From the NCBI GenBank assembly GCA_023250385.1, contig JAHFAU010000068.1, positions 1-9,410 on the forward strand: 9,410 nucleotides of DNA. The letters run 5' to 3'. This document shows positions 5,819 to 9,410 of the stretch, one piece after another. The translations under genes and the position numbers were made by a program. This DNA is from Anaerolineales bacterium (GTDB lineage: Bacteria; Chloroflexota; Anaerolineae; Anaerolineales; E44-bin32). The stretch's first letter is position 1. The number at the start of each line of letters is the position of its first letter. Below the pieces are notes generated by a model, which saw nothing but the letters and a program-made list of their open reading frames with translations, did no database searches and had not been told where the DNA came from.

Positions 5819-8061
5819 GGCGATGGTCTGTCGGCGAAGGTCCTAATGAAGTTGATTACGTTCCAGCGATCCGCCTCCGAGTAGTCTTCGTCAAAAGCAG
5901 GCATCTCGCTGTTGGGGAACCCGCTCGTCACCCATTCGAACAACTGCCCATCGGAGTGGACGCCGGGGAGCATGTGCAGCTGCAGGTCGGGAGGCCGGGG
6001 ATTGAGCATGACGCCGACCGGCCCGTCACCCTTGCCGGCGGGTCCATGGCAGATGATGCAGGACTCGGCAAAGATCTCCTCCCCACGGGCGAGCGATTCG
6101 GCGCTGGCTGGAATCGGATTGGTTCGCTCCAGTAGCGGAACGTGAGTCGTCAACAGGTCGGAAACTCCGAATCCAAGTGCCACCAGTCCGACGCCGGTGA
6201 GCGCGCCCGCCACCCGGATCGCCTTTGGGTACAACGTGGGGAATCCGCTCCTCAGCTCTCCGCGCCAGAGCAGCGGCACCAAGCCGATGCAGAGGACCAA
6301 CCCACCGAACAGCGCAAGGGGCGGAATGCCGGGGGTCGGGTAGCTGAGCGAGGCCGGGGCACTGGAGGATGCGGCCCCTAACGCCACGTTGATATCGAAA
6401 CTGCTCAACACATCATCCACCCCACGCCGCCTCACGTACACCTGAATCTTCCAGCGTCCCACTTGGCTCAGGTAGGCCCCCTCGGTCCCGAACGTGTTTT
6501 GCCCCAGCGGATCGAGATCGGCGATGGCCTTCCCGAGCGGCTGATCCTGATACTCAAAGAACAGCCGGACAAGCTGAACTTCCCCAATGGATGAGCCGTC
6601 GATTCTAAAAAGGTGCAGCCAGAATCGGTTGCTGCCGACCTGATTGGGGTCGACTTGCACGTGGATCGTAAGATCGTCGGCAGACACGATCGAGCTGAAG
6701 GGAAGGACAGGTCCGGCCGGCTGGGCCGGAATCGCCAGGCTGCGCGGAGTCGGGGTCTGGACGAGGACCGACACGCTGACCACCAGCAGGACGCCGAACG
6801 CGCCTTCCCAGCCAATCCGGCGCGGCAGCCGGGGGGAGGCCTCTGCCGACCGCACCGACCGATTATTGAAGTAGGCGAACCCGAGTGCCACCGCGAACAG
6901 GGCGAGCTTTATCAGCAGCACTTGCCCATAGGGCGTCCTCCAAAGCGCCTGTAGGTTGGGCAGTTCGACCAACGCGGCAAAGATCCCGGTCAGAGCGAGA
7001 ATGTACACCGAGGCGCCGGCCAGCCGTGAGAACCGACGCACCAGGGGGAGGAACTCCTCGTTCGCGCCGGCTAGGCGGGCCCTCCAGGCAAGGATCGGTA
7101 GCAGCACCAGCCCGACCACCCAGGCGGAGGCAGCCAAGAGATGCAGGTAGTCGCTCAGAGTGACGAAGAGGCTGCCCGGCGCGGCGCTGGCATGGCTGCT
7201 TGCGGACAAGGTGAGCAAGAGGCCCGCCGCCAGCACAAGCGTCGTCCGGCTGGGGGCAGTCGCCCGCCGCCGGGAATCCATCCGCTGCGCGGCGAGCAGT
7301 CCGCCGACCAGCACAGCCCGGCCGATCATGAACGCACCGGTGCGGGTAGCGGTGACCAACTCCGGCAACTCTCCCAATCCGCCCAATCGGAGCGCTTGCA
7401 GCGCGAGTTGGGCAATACTCCCAAGCAGAATCGCCAGGGTCCCCGCGGGCAGGATCGTACGGAGCAGGCTAGTCAACGTCGGGGTCAGCTGCGGGAACCG
7501 AACCGGTTCGACCAAGAGGGCCTGGAAGACCAGGGCGCCGAAAAGCAACATCCCGCCGGCGAGTAGCAGCCACCGGGCGCCCGCTTCCGAGGGAGAGGGC
7601 AGCTCCCCGCGGCGGCCTCCCTCCACAGAAACGGCCGATCCGCCGGGCTGGGATCCATCCGGATTCAGTATGGTGAACGGGAAGGATCCGAACCACTCAT
7701 GACCGTCGACCTTGGACAAGGTCTGCCAGGCCACGGTGTAAATCCCAGGATCGAGGGCGACCAGCGGCAGGGTGAGGTGCAGCGGGTCAGCCGGATTCAC
7801 CAGCGGCGCTCCGGTCGGCACTTCCGCTCCGGCCGTGTCGATCAGCCGGGCCGAACTGAATGCCGGCTCCAACGGCTCGCTGAACCACATCTCGATCGTG
7901 GTTGGGGCAGAACCGAGCAGTCCATCTGCTACTGGGGCCGATCTCACCAACAGGGAATGCGCGCTGGCCGAGCCGGCCATGCGCAGCGCCGCCAGCAGCA
8001 CTCCCGCCACGGTGAGGGCCAGGATCAGCGGCCGGCGCATCTTCCCCATCTCCGTCGCCAT
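5815..8061 (-). CDS. CopC-CopD-YtkA-like-cytochrome c fusion, copper and electron-transfer membrane protein
   Basis: This 748-residue protein joins four parts. A signal peptide ends at SASA, so the exported CopC domain starts with H35 (HSLLVRSAPVADG); H121 in KVDGHEW supplies the second conserved Cu(II) ligand. A CopD domain with about eight membrane helices spans roughly 163-435 and includes SDYLHLLAASAWVVGL with H307. A beta-rich external domain follows (about 455-560), resembling the YtkA-like domain of YcnJ-type proteins, then two more helices (577-599 and 615-633). Last is a mono-haem c domain with CIICH (C668, C671, H672), GPAGKGDGPVG, and M720 as likely axial ligand. With ten helices after the signal, CopC, YtkA-like and haem domains all lie outside, which is self-consistent. 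The likely role is copper import or cuproprotein assembly tied to electron transfer. ATG at 8061 is used here; ATG at 8040 (residue 8), with GGAG nine bases upstream, is an equally good start. It overlaps both neighbours. Confidence 0.93.
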   Translation of the reverse strand: MATEMGKMRRPLILALTVAGVLLAALRMAGSASAHSLLVRSAPVADGLLGSAPTTIEMWFSEPLEPAFSSARLIDTAGAEVPTGAPLVNPADPLHLTLPLVALDPGIYTVAWQTLSKVDGHEWFGSFPFTILNPDGSQPGGSAVSVEGGRRGELPSPSEAGARWLLLAGGMLLFGALVFQALLVEPVRFPQLTPTLTSLLRTILPAGTLAILLGSIAQLALQALRLGGLGELPELVTATRTGAFMIGRAVLVGGLLAAQRMDSRRRATAPSRTTLVLAAGLLLTLSASSHASAAPGSLFVTLSDYLHLLAASAWVVGLVLLPILAWRARLAGANEEFLPLVRRFSRLAGASVYILALTGIFAALVELPNLQALWRTPYGQVLLIKLALFAVALGFAYFNNRSVRSAEASPRLPRRIGWEGAFGVLLVVSVSVLVQTPTPRSLAIPAQPAGPVLPFSSIVSADDLTIHVQVDPNQVGSNRFWLHLFRIDGSSIGEVQLVRLFFEYQDQPLGKAIADLDPLGQNTFGTEGAYLSQVGRWKIQVYVRRRGVDDVLSSFDINVALGAASSSAPASLSYPTPGIPPLALFGGLVLCIGLVPLLWRGELRSGFPTLYPKAIRVAGALTGVGLVALGFGVSDLLTTHVPLLERTNPIPASAESLARGEEIFAESCIICHGPAGKGDGPVGVMLNPRPPDLQLHMLPGVHSDGQLFEWVTSGFPNSEMPAFDEDYSEADRWNVINFIRTFADRPSP

Positions 8062-8648
8062 CCGAGCGCCGCCATTCCGAGAACCGGGACAAGCCGTAGC
8101 GCGCAGCCACCATCAGTGTCAGGAGCCGGCGTCGCGGTCGGTGTCGGCTGGGATCGAGGCAAAGCGGTAGCGGTTGGCTCGGGCGGGGCGGTGGCTGACG
8201 CCTCTCCCATTGGCGTGCTGGTCACCAGGGCCGCCGGGTCGAAGATGAATCCAAATTCGCCCTCGGCACTGTCCCCATCTTCCGCGGAGAGGGAATGCCA
8301 AACCACCCGGTATTCGCCGGGAAGCAGGCTGGCTTCGAGTTCCACCCACAGGTGGGTGCGGTCATCGTCATCGACGACCGGGTCGCCGACCTGCACGGCC
8401 CGTCCATCCGGTCCGGTGACCTCAATTCGGTTCTCACCCTGACGCCGAAAGAGTTCCTGCGCAAACCAGATGTCTACCCGAGCAGGGGCTTGTGAAACCG
8501 TCGCGCCCTCGCCAGGCTCAGACCGGAAGTAGCGGGCGTGGGCCTCGGCCTCGCCCGGAAGTAGCAGAGCGAGTCCGATTGCGATGGCCGCCGGCCAGGC
8601 TACCGAAACCCAGGCACTGGTCTTAATCACCTCAGTTTGCAACTGCAC
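8025..8648 (-). CDS. CopC-domain exported protein with Pro/Thr-rich stalk and Cys-TM-Arg tail
   Basis: With GTG at 8648 as start this is 207 residues. A signal peptide ends in GEAEA, leaving H37 as first mature residue (HARYFRSEPGEGATV), as expected for the amino-terminal copper ligand of CopC. The domain continues with PARVDIWFAQEL and LPGEYRVVWHSLSAEDGD (110-127). Where CopC normally has DGH, this protein has DGD, so the second histidine ligand is replaced by D126. After the domain comes a Pro/Thr-rich linker (about 145-176), then GGC (C182), a short hydrophobic stretch and RRRWGR at the end, an arrangement like MYXO-CTERM or GlyGly-CTERM sorting tails. GAGGGG (8654-8659) lies five bases before this GTG and decides the start; a longer frame to 8765 adds an arginine-rich stretch that would spoil the signal peptide, and GTG at 8630 is another option. 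It probably binds or passes copper outside the membrane. Confidence 0.85.
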   Translation of the reverse strand: MQLQTEVIKTSAWVSVAWPAAIAIGLALLLPGEAEAHARYFRSEPGEGATVSQAPARVDIWFAQELFRRQGENRIEVTGPDGRAVQVGDPVVDDDDRTHLWVELEASLLPGEYRVVWHSLSAEDGDSAEGEFGFIFDPAALVTSTPMGEASATAPPEPTATALPRSQPTPTATPAPDTDGGCALRLVPVLGMAALGWRRRWGRCAGR

Positions 8649-9054
8649 CGGTTCCCCTCGGAGCAATCTCCTCGTGGTAACCCGCGCCCGAGAGGCGGCT
8701 AACCCTCGTCGCTGTGTCCTGCAGCCTGGTGCCCAGCCAGCCATCGATCGTTTCCGACAGTTCATGGTGGCCCTCGCGCGCCGTATGTGCGAGCGGAGCC
8801 GCTGCCGCCGCGTCGAGTATGAACTGGGCCATGGCGATGTCGAACCGCGGGGTGTGAGATTCCTCGGTCTCGATCAACTGCTCGATCGTCATAGTTAGTC
8901 CGGCGACCGAGGTATTCATCTCGTCAAACTGCCCTTCGAGCGCGCCCAACCGAGTCCCCTGATCGGTGACCTGGGTGACCAGCTCCTGGTCCGCCGCGCA
9001 ACCGGCGCCAAGCAGGACCAGTGTAGACACAACCAAAAGCGCTTTCCGATTCAT
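8632..9054 (-). CDS. Small coiled-coil lipoprotein of unknown function
   Basis: This 140-residue protein begins MNRKALLVVSTLVLLGAGC, a lipoprotein signal with C19 as the probable lipidated residue; the glycine at -3 makes the lipobox less than ideal. Residues 22-62 (QELVTQVTDQGTRLGALEGQ onward) have a heptad-like pattern of L, V, I and M and should form a coiled coil, so it may be a trimeric or dimeric envelope tether. The second half is alanine-rich and has a cluster of histidines (H67, H90, H96, H97, H127) that could bind metal, though this is only suggestive. I do not recognise the family. The start is ATG at 9054, preceded at five bases by a clear GGAGG, in preference to TTG at 9066. As the first gene of the copper block, and overlapping the CopC gene by 17 bp, it is probably cotranscribed and functionally tied to it. 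Confidence 0.8.
   Translation of the reverse strand: MNRKALLVVSTLVLLGAGCAADQELVTQVTDQGTRLGALEGQFDEMNTSVAGLTMTIEQLIETEESHTPRFDIAMAQFILDAAAAAPLAHTAREGHHELSETIDGWLGTRLQDTATRVSRLSGAGYHEEIAPRGTGAVAN
8654..8659 (-). promoter_or_regulatory. Ribosome binding site GAGGGG deciding the CopC start
   Basis: GAGGGG stands five bases before GTG at 8648. The other upstream start candidates in this frame, such as ATG at 8765, would put about 39 extra residues ahead of a well-formed signal peptide. Confidence 0.55.
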
Positions 9055-9059
9055 GTCAA

Positions 9060-9064
9060 CCTCC
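9060..9064 (-). promoter_or_regulatory. Ribosome binding site GGAGG of the coiled-coil lipoprotein
   Basis: A perfect GGAGG lies five bases before ATG at 9054. It is the strongest Shine-Dalgarno in the window and fixes the start of the first gene in the copper block. Confidence 0.75.
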
Positions 9065-9103
9065 AATTGGCGAAGGATTGTCAGGTCGTGCCAGCCAGGA
9101 CGG

Positions 9104-9109
9104 ATTCTA
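9104..9109 (-). promoter_or_regulatory. Possible -10 hexamer TAGAAT ahead of the copper block
   Basis: TAGAAT (five of six matches to TATAAT) on the - strand, 49 bases before the lipoprotein ATG. No convincing -35 is found 16-18 bases upstream, so this is a weak candidate. Confidence 0.25.
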
Positions 9110-9132
9110 CCTGCGGGTGGTCCGCCTGTTGG

Positions 9133-9180
9133 AAATCGGCAGCCGCTCGCCCAATCGGCGATGGCCGCTGGCCGAAATTT
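9133..9180 (-). repeat. 48-bp imperfect inverted repeat, possible terminator or operator
   Basis: Outer arms AAATCGGC (9133-9140) and GCCGAAATTT (9171-9180) are complementary apart from two extra A residues. AGC pairs with GCT, and an inner TCGCC/GGCGA stem (9149-9153 with 9159-9163) encloses a five-base CAATC loop. Read on the - strand it ends in CGATTTCC, too few T residues for a typical terminator. It begins just at the TAA (9181-9179) of an open frame that enters from the right edge, so it may end an upstream transcript, or it may control the copper block. Confidence 0.4.
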
Positions 9181-9301
9181 ATCCAGGCGAGGGTCGAGGA
9201 GGGGGAGCAGCGGGAGCCAGCCTAGGGTTGCGGGCTAGTCCCAGGGCAGCCAGGCCGAGTGGGAGCAGCAGGGACGGCGAGGACGGTCGGGCACCGAGGG
9301 C

Positions 9302-9333
9302 GGTCCGGGGGAACTGTGGTCCCGCACCGGACC
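9302..9333. repeat. Strong bipartite inverted repeat (7-bp plus 4-bp stem)
   Basis: GGTCCGG (9302-9308) and CCGGACC (9327-9333) are perfectly complementary, and inside them GGGA (9309-9312) pairs with TCCC (9320-9323) around a seven-base loop, leaving only a three-base bulge (9324-9326). The structure would form in RNA from either strand. It could be part of a structured leader, a terminator stem without T-run, or a protein site. Confidence 0.5.
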
Positions 9334-9355
9334 TGCGTATTCGCATTACGGGCAG

Positions 9356-9384
9356 ATCATATTTGAAAGCGGGCACCGCCGCAA
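9356..9384 (-). promoter_or_regulatory. Possible promoter upstream of the copper block
   Basis: On the - strand TTGCGG (9384-9379) and TATGAT (9361-9356) stand 17 bases apart. The -10 matches five of six positions, the -35 only three. A transcript from here would have a leader of about 295 bases holding both inverted repeats before the lipoprotein ATG. Confidence 0.3.
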
Positions 9385-9410
9385 GACAGTACTGTGGGTA
9401 TGCTGATGCC

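Larger units (their letters stand above)
9179..9410 (-). other. Right-edge region: open frame of doubtful coding status
   Basis: One - strand frame is open from the window edge to a TAA at 9179. It contains PQFPRTALGARPSSPSL, the hydrophobic stretch LLLPLGLAALGLA and a proline-rich tail, faintly like the end of an exported protein with a sorting signal. Against this, the frame shows no family motif, its codon use shifts between its two halves, and a strong inverted repeat and promoter-like hexamers lie in it. I would not call it a gene without sequence to the right. Together with 9055-9178 this makes about 355 bases without a secure gene. Confidence 0.25.

Noticed and set aside
7160..8442. 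Several + strand open frames of 130-250 codons opposite the copper genes
   Set aside because: They are antisense shadows typical of high-GC coding DNA; the - strand carries CopC, CopD and haem c motifs throughout.
9203..9269. Nine-base direct repeat GGGAGCAGC at 9203 and 9261
   Set aside because: It lies in a compositionally biased G/C-rich tract where such matches arise by chance; there are no further copies nearby.
1..9410. CRISPR arrays, tRNA or rRNA genes, insertion sequences, attachment sites
   Set aside because: I looked for evenly spaced repeats, cloverleaf-like ends, transposase motifs and terminal repeats and saw none.

Overview
The window is a GC-rich stretch of bacterial chromosome, most likely from an uncultured lineage. 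Proline/threonine-rich spacers of the PTPTATPAP type in an exported protein, high GC and the mix of exported copper and cytochrome proteins would fit Chloroflexota. That is an inference from style; no marker gene here fixes the taxon.

Layout. At the left edge is the 3' three-quarters of an aspartase/fumarase-superfamily lyase on the + strand (2-1120). Everything else reads on the - strand and is described from right to left. The right end (9055-9410) has no secure gene. It holds two inverted-repeat structures and promoter-like hexamers ahead of a tight four-gene block: a coiled-coil lipoprotein (9054-8632), a CopC-domain protein with a possible sorting tail (8648-8025), a large CopC-CopD-immunoglobulin-like-cytochrome c fusion (8061-5815) and a short TolB/WD40-like lipoprotein (5818-5327). 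All junctions in this block overlap, by 17, 37 and 4 bp. The block looks like an envelope copper-handling or redox operon.

After a 194-bp gap with a TTGACA-N16-TAGGAT promoter candidate comes a second - strand block that looks like a glycan-modification cassette. It contains a DegT/DnrJ/EryC1 sugar aminotransferase resembling perosamine synthase (5132-4005), the remnant of an integral-membrane glycosyltransferase (4008-3537), a SAM-dependent methyltransferase resembling aminosugar N-methyltransferases (3540-2764), a family-2 polyprenol-phosphate sugar synthase (2792-2055), and an unidentified multi-pass membrane protein (1999-1142) that converges on the lyase gene.

How the genes may work together. 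In the right block, exported CopC domains may pass copper to the CopD membrane domain, and the attached haem c domain may link this to respiratory electron flow. In the middle block, the aminotransferase and methyltransferase could make a methylated aminosugar, and the family-2 enzyme could load a sugar onto a polyprenyl phosphate. The natural user of such a lipid-linked donor, a GT39-type enzyme, appears to be the gene that has decayed. The most interesting items are the four-part copper/cytochrome fusion, the neighbouring CopC protein with an altered copper ligand and Cys-TM-Arg tail, and the decayed glycosyltransferase whose start and stop overlaps with its neighbours survive.
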